From Vulcanimicrobiota bacterium (GTDB taxonomy: Bacteria > Eremiobacterota > Eremiobacteria > Baltobacterales > Baltobacteraceae): a stretch of 16,533 nucleotides of DNA. The notes beneath the pieces were generated by a model. That model made no database searches. It had not been told where the DNA came from and saw only the letters and a list, made by a program, of their open reading frames with translations. The DNA is taken from positions 1 through 16,533 of the forward strand of contig JAQBPL010000342.1 in NCBI GenBank assembly GCA_028287545.1. Direction: 5' to 3'. Position numbers and translations under genes: made by a program. This document shows, in pieces, positions 1 to 6,865 of this stretch (position 1 is the first letter of the stretch; every line of letters begins with the position of its first letter).

Positions 1-494
1 CGGAACCGCCCGCCGCGGTTCGCCCGGAACCGCCCCCGGCCGTCCAGCCTGAACCCCCGCCGCCCGCGCCGCCGGTCGAGCGTCCCGCCGCTGGGGCCGA
101 GCCGATCGGCGCGGTGCCGCCGATGGAGCTTTCGCTGCAGAAGCTGCGCACGCTCTGGCAGCAGATTCGCACGCGCGCCGAAGAGGTGAAGCCGTCGCTC
201 AACGCGCCGCTCAGCCGCGCGACGGTCGAGGGTCTGGAGCGCGAGGTGATCGTCTTGCGGATCCCGGTTCCGCCGATGGCCGAGATCGTCAAGCGGGACC
301 TGCCGACGCTCAAGCGCGCGGTCGCCGCGGTGACGGGCCGAACGCTCGACGTGCGGGTGGTGAGCGGCGCGAGCGCGCCGCCGCCCCAAACCGGCGTCGC
401 CGACGACGGCGGCGAAGAACCGCCCGACGACCTGATGCGCTACGCGCTCGACACGTTGCCTACCGACTCACGCGAGGGATCACGAACACGATGA
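1..494 (+). CDS. dnaX: DNA polymerase III subunit gamma/tau, C-terminal part (5' end outside window)
   Basis: The reading frame is open from the first bases and ends at TGA 492-494. The first ~40 codons encode a Pro/Ala/Glu-rich linker with repeated PEPPP-like runs. A compact domain follows, starting around LSLQKLRTLWQQI (codon ~41 onward), and then an acidic tail. This matches the C-terminal tau-like region of DnaX, which sits after the AAA+ clamp-loader domains and joins other replisome subunits. The AAA+ part lies upstream and is not seen here. The identification rests mainly on context: the next genes are YbaB and RecR, and dnaX-ybaB-recR is a conserved operon. An internal ATG at 123 should not be taken as a start because the frame continues to the window edge. 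The stop overlaps the ybaB start as ATGA (491-494), which suggests translational coupling. Confidence 0.8.
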   Translation, partial: EPPAAVRPEPPPAVQPEPPPPAPPVERPAAGAEPIGAVPPMELSLQKLRTLWQQIRTRAEEVKPSLNAPLSRATVEGLEREVIVLRIPVPPMAEIVKRDLPTLKRAVAAVTGRTLDVRVVSGASAPPPQTGVADDGGEEPPDDLMRYALDTLPTDSREGSRTR

Positions 495-796
495 ACCAGG
501 CCCAGATGATGCAACAGATCCGCAAGATGCAGCAAGACATGGCGCGCGTCCAGGAAGAGCTCGCGAACACCATCGTCGAGGGGAGCGCGTCGGGTGGTCT
601 CGTGACCGTGGGGATCACCGGCGAGTTCCAAGTGAAGAAGGTCACGATCAAGCCCGACGCCGTCGATCCCGACGACGTCGAGACGCTCGAAGACCTTTTG
701 GTCGTCGCGCTCAACGACGCGCTGGGGAAAGTCCACACGCTCAATTCGACCAAGATGGGCGCCGTCACCGGCGGCCTCAAGATCCCCGGGATGTAG
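491..796 (+). CDS. ybaB: YbaB/EbfC family nucleoid-associated DNA-binding protein
   Basis: This 101-residue protein has the normal YbaB/EbfC length. It starts with a Met/Gln-rich amphipathic helix (MNQAQMMQQIRKMQQDMARV), followed by the family core 'EGSASGGLVTVGITGEFQVKKV' region and an 'AVDPDDVETLEDLLVVALNDAL' helix. The family forms tweezer-shaped dimers that bind DNA and help organise the nucleoid, and it is encoded between dnaX and recR in many bacteria, as here. ATG 491 overlaps the dnaX stop by 4 bp. A GAGGGA sequence at 474-479 lies 11 nt upstream, so re-initiation is likely. The stop TAG is at 794-796, 13 nt before the proposed recR start. Confidence 0.95.
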   Translation: MNQAQMMQQIRKMQQDMARVQEELANTIVEGSASGGLVTVGITGEFQVKKVTIKPDAVDPDDVETLEDLLVVALNDALGKVHTLNSTKMGAVTGGLKIPGM

Positions 797-798
797 AC

Positions 799-802
799 GG
801 AG
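799..802 (+). promoter_or_regulatory. Shine-Dalgarno GGAG that decides the recR start
   Basis: GGAG lies just after the ybaB stop, with 7 nt between it and the ATC codon at 810. No ATG, GTG or TTG is in frame between here and codon 873. The site supports initiation at ATC 810 rather than at GTG 873, which has no such site and lies inside a conserved motif. Confidence 0.55.
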
Positions 803-809
803 CAGCACG

Positions 810-1412
810 ATCTCGACCACGATCGCAGCCCCCGTTCAAGCGCTGATCAACGAGTTCAGCAAGCTCCCGACGGTGGGCCCGAAGACGGCTGCCCGGCTCG
901 TCTTCCATTTGCTCAATCGCCCGCGCGCGGATGCGGACGCGCTCGCGGAGGCGATCGTCGCGCTCAAGGATCGGGTGCGGATGTGTTCGCGCTGCTTCTC
1001 GATCACCGAGGACGATCCGTGCGACATCTGCGACGATCAGCGCCGTGACGGCACGATGATCTGCGTCGTCGCCGAGGCGAAGGACGTCTTCGCGATCGAG
1101 CGGACGTCGGCGTACAACGGACGCTATCACGTGCTCGGCGGCTTGATCTCGCCGATGGACGGCATCGGCCCCTCGCAGCTGCGGGTTCGCGAGCTCGTCG
1201 ACCGCGTCGCGACCGAGGCGCCGAGCGAGATCGTCGTCGCGACGAACCCCAACGCCGAAGGCGAAGCGACGGCGCTCTACCTCTCGCGGCTGCTCGCGCC
1301 GAGCGGCGTCAACGTCACGCGCCTGGCGTACGGTCTGCCGATCGGCGGCGACCTCGACTACGCCGACGAGAACACGCTGGCCCGCGCGATCGAAGGCCGC
1401 CGCACGTTGTGA
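810..1412 (+). CDS. recR: Recombination mediator protein RecR, apparent ATC start
   Basis: RecR works with RecF/RecO to load RecA at gapped DNA. From codon 810 the protein has 200 residues, the normal family length. It shows the N-terminal helix (ALINEFSKLP, 11-20), the helix-hairpin-helix segment VGPKTAARLVFHLL (22-35), a zinc finger with Cys59-x2-Cys62 and Cys71-x2-Cys74, and a Toprim domain (about 82-175, with VVAEAKDVFAIE and ATNPNAEGEATALYLSRLL). It ends with the usual GGDLDYADENTL region. The first in-frame GTG (873) falls on the Val of TVGPK, so using it would remove a conserved helix. No standard start exists between the ybaB stop and 873. ATC 810, after GGAG, gives MSTTIAAPVQAL. CTG 843 is the other candidate, but it lacks a ribosome-binding site. 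A base error (ATG read as ATC) is possible. The stop overlaps the next gene as GTGA. Confidence 0.88.
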   Translation: MSTTIAAPVQALINEFSKLPTVGPKTAARLVFHLLNRPRADADALAEAIVALKDRVRMCSRCFSITEDDPCDICDDQRRDGTMICVVAEAKDVFAIERTSAYNGRYHVLGGLISPMDGIGPSQLRVRELVDRVATEAPSEIVVATNPNAEGEATALYLSRLLAPSGVNVTRLAYGLPIGGDLDYADENTLARAIEGRRTL

Positions 1413-2272
1413 GCATCAGGCCGGCGCTGCGGGAAACCGGCGATCTTCTCGATCGAGGGGTCCATCTCGTTGGGCAGCGGGTCGTTACGATCGGCCTTCC
1501 GTTCGTGCTGGCCGATGTGCTGGGCAACTTTACGGGGGCGCTTCCCTCAGCGGGAGGATGGCTTTCTATCCCCATCATGGTGCTCGCGCTCGCGTTCGGC
1601 AACCGCGCCCAAGTCATCGGCGTTCGTTCGTCCGTCCGTTTCGACGCTGCGCGGACAGATTGGCGCGCAGTATTTCATCGGCCGGATCTCCTGTGGATCG
1701 TGCCGCTTGATGCGCTGACCTACGCGGTGCCCTTTCTCCTCATGTTTCTGGCTTTGTTTCTCGCGGGACTCTTTCGAATCGGACCGGTAGTGACCGCAGT
1801 TCCCGACGGTCGTGTGTTGTTGGCGCTGGCCGCGCTGCTGGCGATCGTCAGCGCGCTCGCGCTCGCAGCCGTGCTGCTGATTTCATTCGCCGTCTGCGCC
1901 GCGACGGTCGAAGCCGTTGTGGAAGACGTCTCGGTCGGTCGGGCGTTGGGTCGTTGGCTGCGCGAAGTGTTCCGGCGGCGATCGCTGGGCGCGGCGCTGC
2001 TTGCCGCAGCGGTCTTTGCCGTGCTGGTGATCGGCATGCCGACGCTCCTCTCGATCGTCCCCTTCGGTCCCAATTGGCTCCGCAACATCGTCAACGGCAT
2101 TCCGGAAGGTCTGGCGGATGCAGTCGCGCTGTTCTTCGCGTGGGGCTGGCGTGACGCCGTCCTCGATCGTCATCGCGGCCGTGACATTGCCGCGCTCTTA
2201 GACGAGCGCGATCAGCCGAGTGTGAGCGATTCTCCGAGGGCGACCATTCCCGGGGTGACGACCTCGCAGTAG
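1409..2272 (+). CDS. Polytopic membrane protein, member A of a local family of three
   Basis: I do not recognise a named family with certainty. The 287-residue protein has a short N-terminal stretch with GDLLDRGVHLVGQR and then several hydrophobic segments, notably around residues 28-45, 50-68, 100-125, 130-165, 190-215 and 220-245. Its polar tail contains WRDAVLDRHRGRDIAALL. The layout (x-x-L-D-R motif, hydrophobic core, basic R-x-x-G-x-D tail) resembles the genes at 2859 and 3833, though this copy is more diverged. GTG 1409 overlaps the recR stop (GTGA), so it may be co-transcribed with the dnaX operon. Its third codon positions look less GC-rich than those of its neighbours (for example, runs of TTT, CTT, TTG and GTA codons around 1500-1830), a possible sign of later arrival or relaxed codon use. 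Its last 61 bp overlap the 3' end of the MOSC gene on the other strand. Confidence 0.75.
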   Translation: MSIRPALRETGDLLDRGVHLVGQRVVTIGLPFVLADVLGNFTGALPSAGGWLSIPIMVLALAFGNRAQVIGVRSSVRFDAARTDWRAVFHRPDLLWIVPLDALTYAVPFLLMFLALFLAGLFRIGPVVTAVPDGRVLLALAALLAIVSALALAAVLLISFAVCAATVEAVVEDVSVGRALGRWLREVFRRRSLGAALLAAAVFAVLVIGMPTLLSIVPFGPNWLRNIVNGIPEGLADAVALFFAWGWRDAVLDRHRGRDIAALLDERDQPSVSDSPRATIPGVTTSQ

Positions 2273-2844
2273 ATGCCCATGACGTTGGCGCGATTGCGGG
2301 CGACCTCACCCAGGACGCGCGGGTCGCTCTCGCCCGTCGCGACGTCGTAGGTCGTCGTGAGGCAGCGTTTGATCGTGTCGACGACGCGCAGGACGACGTC
2401 GCCCGAGCGAAGCGTCGCGCCGACGAGATCGGCCTCGCGCTTGGTGAAGCCGGGTGCGGCACGAACGTAGAGGTTCGGCCGCCAGCGGAGCGGATCGAGC
2501 TCTTCGCCGACCAGTGCTTCGACGTCGTGCACCCACAGGTCGAGGAGAATCGAGACGGGCCGCGCGTCGAACCAGCGCGGCTCGTCGCGAGAGAGCGTGA
2601 CCAGGACGTTCGCGTCCGCGGCATACGAGGCGGCCGTCTCGGGGTCGCGAGTGAGGTGCAGCAGCGGCGATTCTTTGCCGCGAAAGGGCTTTCCGGCGCG
2701 CGCGTGGGTCGGCGTCTCGACGATCAGCGCCGCGGTGCGATCGCCGGCGAGCCCGTCGGGGAGAATCTCCACCCGCGTGAGGGGTTCCGCCTTGAGCGCC
2801 TTGATCGGATAGCGCCACAGCGCCGCGATCGTCCCGAAGTCCAT
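2212..2844 (-). CDS. MOSC domain protein (YcbX/mARC-like)
   Basis: The 210-residue protein has an N-terminal beta-barrel part (residues 1-~90, with LWRYPIKALKAEPL and the GLAGDRTAAL motif) and a C-terminal MOSC domain (~90-210, with RWRPNLYVRAAPGF). Around residues 157-173, DTIKRCLTTTYDVATGE has Cys161 in the R-C-x-x-T-x-x-D-x-x-T-G context where mARC/YcbX proteins keep their molybdenum-ligand cysteine. Proteins of this group bind molybdenum cofactor and reduce N-hydroxylated compounds, or carry sulfur as in the Moco sulfurase C-terminal domain; the substrate cannot be told here. The fold-closing VTPGMVALGESL ending is typical. The start ATG (CAT at 2842-2844) has only a weak upstream GGGA. 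The gene stands alone on the minus strand, diverging from the 2859 gene and converging with the 1409 gene. Confidence 0.9.
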   Translation of the reverse strand: MDFGTIAALWRYPIKALKAEPLTRVEILPDGLAGDRTAALIVETPTHARAGKPFRGKESPLLHLTRDPETAASYAADANVLVTLSRDEPRWFDARPVSILLDLWVHDVEALVGEELDPLRWRPNLYVRAAPGFTKREADLVGATLRSGDVVLRVVDTIKRCLTTTYDVATGESDPRVLGEVARNRANVMGIYCEVVTPGMVALGESLTLG

Positions 2845-2858
2845 AGGTCCCGGGATTC

Positions 2859-3836
2859 GTGAGAAGCCCGCGCGAACGCTCCCGCCGCGTGCAGAACACG
2901 GAGCTGCGCCCGCTGGGCGCGGGCGAGATCCTCGATCGTGCGGTGACGTTGTTCGTTCGCCGTTTCGTTCCGATCGTCGTGGTCCTCGCGATGGCGATCG
3001 TGCCGCTGCTGCTCTGCGAGGCGCTCATCGCGCCCGGTTCCGCGCGAATGTTCACGGATCTCGGCCGCGTGGTGGCGTCGACGGCCGGCGGAAGGGATTC
3101 CGCCGCCGCGACAGCCGCGCTGGCGCGCGACCAGGCGGGCGTGGGCCAATACGTCATCGTCATGCTGCTCTCGGTCGTCGTGCGGCTCCTGATGTGGAGC
3201 GCGATCCTCGCCGTCGCGTCGGCGGCCTACGCCGGCGCAACGACGCCGTTCGGTACGGCGTACCGGCTGGCGCTCCGCTGCTGGCCGAGTCAGGCGCTGG
3301 TCGCGCTTACGTTCGCGATCATCGCATCGGTGCTGTTCGTCCCGGTGATCGTCGCTTATGCGATCTCGGCCGCCGGCGTCCTCGGGCTCATGGCGCTCCA
3401 CGCCGAGGTGATCGCGGTGATCTTCGGCGTCGTGGCGGCGATCGTCGTCCTGGGCGGCCTCTTAGTGATCGGCGCGTGGGTCTACATGACGTATCAGCTC
3501 GCCAGCGCCGCGGTGGTGATCGAGTCGATGAACCCGATCGCCGCGGTCACCGCCGCGCTGCGGCGCAGCTTCGCGCGGCAGACGTGGTGGCGCACCGTCG
3601 CTGCGGGATTGATCGTGCTGACCGTCACCCAAGGCGCTGCGCTCGTGTTCGCTGCGCTCGGCCTTCTCGTCGCGACGCTCGCTCACTTCACGCAGCTGTC
3701 TTTCGTCGTCCTCGGCTTGGGCACCATCATCGTCGAGGGCGTGCTGGCCGTGTTCGTGGTCGTCTTCTCGACCGACGTGCGCGTGCGGCGCGAAGGTCTC
3801 GACTTGCTCGCACAGACCGAGCCGGTCCCCGCATGA
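2859..3836 (+). CDS. Polytopic membrane protein, member B (EILDRAV motif family)
   Basis: The protein has 325 residues from GTG 2859, or 315 from GTG 2889. The signature near the N-terminus is LRPLGAGEILDRAVTLFVRRFVPI. About six hydrophobic segments follow, and the C-terminus contains FSTDVRVRREGLDLL. This pattern is seen in bacterial and archaeal membrane proteins loosely annotated as 'glycerophosphoryl diester phosphodiesterase membrane domain' or DUF7544-like; no enzymatic residues are evident. GTG 2889 fits the spacing of the paralog at 3833 better, but neither start has a clear ribosome-binding site. The gene opens a run of tightly packed genes leading into the MoxR/DUF58 cluster, so a role in the same envelope assembly is a reasonable inference. 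Only 14 bp separate it from the diverging MOSC start, so any promoter must lie inside coding DNA. Confidence 0.8.
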   Translation: MRSPRERSRRVQNTELRPLGAGEILDRAVTLFVRRFVPIVVVLAMAIVPLLLCEALIAPGSARMFTDLGRVVASTAGGRDSAAATAALARDQAGVGQYVIVMLLSVVVRLLMWSAILAVASAAYAGATTPFGTAYRLALRCWPSQALVALTFAIIASVLFVPVIVAYAISAAGVLGLMALHAEVIAVIFGVVAAIVVLGGLLVIGAWVYMTYQLASAAVVIESMNPIAAVTAALRRSFARQTWWRTVAAGLIVLTVTQGAALVFAALGLLVATLAHFTQLSFVVLGLGTIIVEGVLAVFVVVFSTDVRVRREGLDLLAQTEPVPA

Positions 3837-4219
3837 TCGTCGCGCGGCCGCTGACGATCGCCGAGATCTTCGACCGCACGGTGACGCTCGCCGTGCAGCG
3901 ATGGCGCCCGGTGGTCATTCTCTCGCTCCTCGGTTCGATACCGAGCGTCCTTGCGCGCGCTGCGGCGCACGGCCAACTGCTCGGCGCGGCGGTGCTCGTC
4001 GCGGTGCTCACTTCCGCAATCGCGGTCGACGCCGGGCTGAAGCAGCTCGCGACCGTGCTGGGCGGCCTTTGGTGGCTGACGCTTCCGGGTACGTTGCTCG
4101 CGTCGCTGATCGGAACGGGTTTCGGTATGGGGCTTTCGACCATCGCCGCGATCGACTACCGCTTGCGCGCCGAAGGAACGGATCTTCACGCCGCGCTCGA
4201 GATGCCCGCACCGGCGTGA
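3833..4219 (+). CDS. Miniature membrane protein, member C (shortened paralog of 2859 gene)
   Basis: This 128-residue protein starts at ATG 3833, overlapping the previous stop as ATGA. Its N-terminus has ARPLTIAEIFDRTVTLAVQRWRPV, which lines up closely with LRPLGAGEILDRAVTLFVRRFVPI of the gene before it. Its C-terminus (IDYRLRAEGTDLHAAL) matches that gene's STDVRVRREGLDLLAQ. Between these it has only about three hydrophobic segments instead of six, so it looks like a paralog whose middle was lost while both ends were kept. It remains in frame and sits within the operon, so it is probably a working gene, not a remnant. It could form a hetero-oligomer with its neighbour. A longer frame-open extension upstream of 3833 is only a shadow of the preceding gene. 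Confidence 0.8.
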   Translation: MIVARPLTIAEIFDRTVTLAVQRWRPVVILSLLGSIPSVLARAAAHGQLLGAAVLVAVLTSAIAVDAGLKQLATVLGGLWWLTLPGTLLASLIGTGFGMGLSTIAAIDYRLRAEGTDLHAALEMPAPA

Positions 4220-4827
4220 ACGCGACCTGGCCGCACGGCGATCCGCGGGCGGTCGCAAAAATGGTCCTCGCCGATCGCCGCTACCACGCCGCTTCGCAGC
4301 CGGCGCCGAAGACGCTGTGGGATCTGTTCTGGGACGCCGTGCGCAAGTGGTGGAACGATCTTTTCACGCCGCTCGGCCACGTGCTCGGCAACGACCTCGT
4401 TACCCAGTTCGTGGGCGTGGCCGTGCTTATGGCTGCGCTGGCGTTCCTCGCGTTCGTGGCGTACCGGTTCGCGCGGCCGTATCTGCGGAAGCGGCGCGCA
4501 CGCGCGCGCGCGGCGGCGAGCGCGCTCGCGCACGACGGCGATGCGGCCGCGCTGCGCGCGAACGCGTTCGCCGCGGCGAACGAAGGACGGTATCACGATG
4601 CGGCGGCGCTGCTGTGGGCCTCCGCGCTGCGCGCGCTCGACGAAGCCGGGCGGGTCCGCTACGACGCCGCGCGCACGCCGGGCGAGTGGCGCCGTGCAGT
4701 GCGCGACCCGGCGTTCGACGCCTTCGCGCGCGACGCGGTGGTCGCGCTGTTCGGCGATCGTTCCGCCGATGAAGCCCTCGTCACGCGCATGCGCTGCGCG
4801 TACGATACGATCGTGACGACCACATGA
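4216..4827 (+). CDS. DUF4129 domain membrane protein
   Basis: The protein has 203 residues from GTG 4216, which overlaps the previous stop (GTGA). The N-terminal segment has ADRRYH followed by a Trp-rich stretch (LWDLFWDAVRKWWNDLF, ~34-50). One transmembrane helix lies at about residues 62-86, followed by a strongly basic R/K cluster and a helical cytoplasmic domain. The C-terminal DUF4129 signature is seen as GRYHDAAALLWASALRAL and VRYDAARTPGEWRRAV. In family members this region resembles a small helical, TPR-like adaptor domain. DUF4129 genes usually lie next to MoxR, DUF58 and DUF4350 genes, exactly as here. Function is unknown; an adaptor or structural role at the membrane is inferred. 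The stop overlaps the next gene as ATGA. Confidence 0.88.
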   Translation: MNATWPHGDPRAVAKMVLADRRYHAASQPAPKTLWDLFWDAVRKWWNDLFTPLGHVLGNDLVTQFVGVAVLMAALAFLAFVAYRFARPYLRKRRARARAAASALAHDGDAAALRANAFAAANEGRYHDAAALLWASALRALDEAGRVRYDAARTPGEWRRAVRDPAFDAFARDAVVALFGDRSADEALVTRMRCAYDTIVTTT

Positions 4828-5978
4828 AACGCGACGTCTTCGTCGCGCTCGCGGCGGTCGCCGCGATCGCGTGCGTCTCGCTGCTGACGGCTCGCGAGCC
4901 GGAACGGCCGAAGTGGGCAACGCACGCGAGCGACGACTTTTCGTTCGGCGGATATCGCGCGTGGTATGACCTGATGGCGCGCGAAGGCGTTCGCGTCACG
5001 CGCTTTCACAACCATCACGACGCGCTGCCGGCGAGCGTCGACACGCTAATCCTCTCGTTTCCGCAGGACGGACTCAGCAGTTTCTGGGATCGCGCGGAAC
5101 GCGACGCGCTCCAAGGCTGGGTGCGCGCCGGCGGCCGCTTGATCGACATCGACATCACGCCGTCGGCCGGCCGCGACGAGGACACCAAAGGCGAATCGGT
5201 CCTCGGCGAGGACAGGCCCGCCGACCGCGGCCCGCTCGCCGGCCCATGGGCCGGCACGGTTTCGTCGCTTGCGGATCGCGGCAACCTGCGGCTCATGCCG
5301 CAGCCGCACCATCGCGTGGACGTGCTGCTGCGCGACCGGTCGGGGCCGCTCGTCGCACGGTACCGGCTGGGGCGCGGCGAGGTGATAGCGATCGCGTCGG
5401 CGGCCCTCTTCGAGAACCGAATGCTCGCTCGCGGCGACGCCGCGCGCCTCGCGTATCTTGCGGGGCGGCCGGGACGGCCCGGCGGGACGGTCGCGTTCGA
5501 CGAGACGATCCGCGGCGACCTCACCGAAAAGGCGTGGTACCTCGCGCTCAACGTTCCGGAACTCGTCGCGCTCGCGTTCTTGCTGTTGGCCGGACTGCTG
5601 TGGCTCGCATACGGCCTCTTCCCGCTCGGTCCGCCGATGCGGCTGCGCGCCCCGCGCGAACCGACCTCGCGCGAATTCTTCGACGCGGTCGCCGCGCTCT
5701 ACGGCCGCGTCCGCGCGCGCGAGCACGCGCGCGACGCGCTGACCGCCGAGGCGCATCGCAACGTCGAGCGTTTGCCGCGCACCGCGACGAACCTCGCGCT
5801 GGCGGTGCGCATCGCCGGCGCCGCCGCAGATCCCGTACCCGATGACGCGACGCTCGTCGCCGTCGCCGCTCTCGCCCGAACCGCTCGTGAGGAGACCATC
5901 CGTGCAGGACGCAACGCCGCAATCACTTCCCGTCGAACGCCTTCGGGCCGGGCTGGCGCAGGTCGTCGTCGGAGCTGA
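4824..5978 (+). CDS. DUF4350 domain-containing membrane protein
   Basis: This 384-residue protein has an N-terminal membrane anchor or signal-like helix (residues ~5-22) and an extracytoplasmic DUF4350 domain (~35-215). Within the domain are GGYRAWYDLMAREG, a LILSFPQDG strand and GWVRAGGRLIDID, which suggest a glutamine-amidotransferase-like fold. The typical LFENRMLARGDAARLAYL motif is at 196-212. A second transmembrane helix lies at ~246-268, followed by an Arg-rich cytoplasmic domain. DUF4350 proteins occur beside DUF4129, MoxR and DUF58 in many phyla, and their function is unknown. The final ~26 codons overlap the start of the MoxR gene by 77 bp and give a low-complexity R/G/S tail. This suggests that an original stop near 5900 was lost or that the tail is unconserved. 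Confidence 0.87.
   Translation: MKRDVFVALAAVAAIACVSLLTAREPERPKWATHASDDFSFGGYRAWYDLMAREGVRVTRFHNHHDALPASVDTLILSFPQDGLSSFWDRAERDALQGWVRAGGRLIDIDITPSAGRDEDTKGESVLGEDRPADRGPLAGPWAGTVSSLADRGNLRLMPQPHHRVDVLLRDRSGPLVARYRLGRGEVIAIASAALFENRMLARGDAARLAYLAGRPGRPGGTVAFDETIRGDLTEKAWYLALNVPELVALAFLLLAGLLWLAYGLFPLGPPMRLRAPREPTSREFFDAVAALYGRVRAREHARDALTAEAHRNVERLPRTATNLALAVRIAGAAADPVPDDATLVAVAALARTAREETIRAGRNAAITSRRTPSGRAGAGRRRS
5889..5894 (+). promoter_or_regulatory. Shine-Dalgarno GAGGAG of the MoxR gene
   Basis: GAGGAG is placed 7 nt before GTG 5902, inside the end of the DUF4350 gene. It is the strongest ribosome-binding site in this operon and supports the short MoxR start over the longer open frame beginning at 5842. 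Confidence 0.65.
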
Positions 5979-6864
5979 CCGCGTCGCGTTCGCACTGCTG
6001 GTCGCGCTGCTCGCGGGCGGTCACGCGCTGATCGAGGGCGTGCCGGGAACCGCGAAGACGCTGACCGTGCGCGTCCTCGCGCGGCTGCTGGGCGTCGACT
6101 ACGGCCGCATTCAGTTCACGCCCGATCTGATGCCCTCGGACGTCGTCGGAACGACGGTGTTCGACCAGCGCAGCACGACGTTCTCGCTGCGCAAGGGTCC
6201 GATCTTCACCAACGTGCTGCTCGCCGACGAGATCAATCGCACGCCGCCGAAGACGCAGGCCGCCCTGCTGGAAGCGATGGAGGAACGGCACGTCACGATC
6301 GACGGGACGACGCACGAGCTCGGAGCGCCGTTTCTGGTCTGCGCGACGCAGAACCCGATCGAGTTCGAAGGAACCTATCCGCTCCCTGAAGCGCAGCTCG
6401 ACCGCTTTCTCGTGCGCGTGCGCACCGGATACCCGAGCGCCGCCGACGAGCGCGCGTTGATCGCGCGCGCGGTGGCCGGTTTCGACGCGCGCGATCTCGA
6501 CGGGGCGGGCGTCGAGACGGTGGTGACGCGCGAGGAGCTGCTCGCCGCACAGCGCGCGGTGCGCGGCATCCACCTCGCCGAATCGCTCCAGGGCTACGTC
6601 TACGACATCGTCGCCGGTACCCGCGCTTCGTCGGACGTCGCACTCGGCGCGAGCCCGCGGGCGGCGCTGGCGCTCGTCGTCGCGTCGCAGGCTGCGGCGT
6701 ATCTCGACGGCCGCGCGTTCGCGACGCCGGACGACGTGAAGGACGTCGCGCCGGTCGTGCTGGCCCACCGCATCATCGTGCGGCCTGAGGCCGAACTCGA
6801 CGGCACGACCGCCGACGACGTCGTCGCGCGCGTGCTGGCGAGCGTGCCCGCGCCGGAGAAGTAA
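5902..6864 (+). CDS. MoxR family AAA+ ATPase
   Basis: From GTG 5902 the protein has 320 residues, typical for MoxR. It shows Walker A GVPGTAKT (46-53), the QFTPDLMPSDVVG segment, Walker B LLADEINR (106-113), the PPKTQAALLEAMEE helix, sensor 1 ATQNPIEFEGTYPLPEAQLDRF with the arginine-finger region, and a C-terminal lid domain with SPRAALALV. MoxR ATPases act as chaperone-like remodelling factors, often on partners with von Willebrand-factor-A-like folds. Here the DUF58 product encoded directly downstream is the expected partner. A longer open frame reaches to 5842, but the added residues are low-complexity, and the GAGGAG site favours 5902. The product is cytoplasmic and likely membrane-associated through its partners. 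Confidence 0.96.
   Translation: MQDATPQSLPVERLRAGLAQVVVGADRVAFALLVALLAGGHALIEGVPGTAKTLTVRVLARLLGVDYGRIQFTPDLMPSDVVGTTVFDQRSTTFSLRKGPIFTNVLLADEINRTPPKTQAALLEAMEERHVTIDGTTHELGAPFLVCATQNPIEFEGTYPLPEAQLDRFLVRVRTGYPSAADERALIARAVAGFDARDLDGAGVETVVTREELLAAQRAVRGIHLAESLQGYVYDIVAGTRASSDVALGASPRAALALVVASQAAAYLDGRAFATPDDVKDVAPVVLAHRIIVRPEAELDGTTADDVVARVLASVPAPEK
6855..6858 (+). promoter_or_regulatory. Shine-Dalgarno GGAG that decides the DUF58 start
   Basis: GGAG sits over the last codons of the MoxR gene, 7 nt before GTT 6866. The spacing is the same as that of the GGAG before recR. The GTG at 6917 has no comparable site. Confidence 0.45.
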
Positions 6865-6865
6865 C

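Noticed and set aside
123..494. A complete short gene starting at an internal ATG
   Set aside because: The frame is open to the window edge with Pro-rich linker sequence typical of DnaX, so this is the tail of a longer gene.
873..1412. RecR starting at GTG 873
   Set aside because: It would remove the conserved N-terminal helix; 873 is the Val codon inside TVGPK, and there is no ribosome-binding site.
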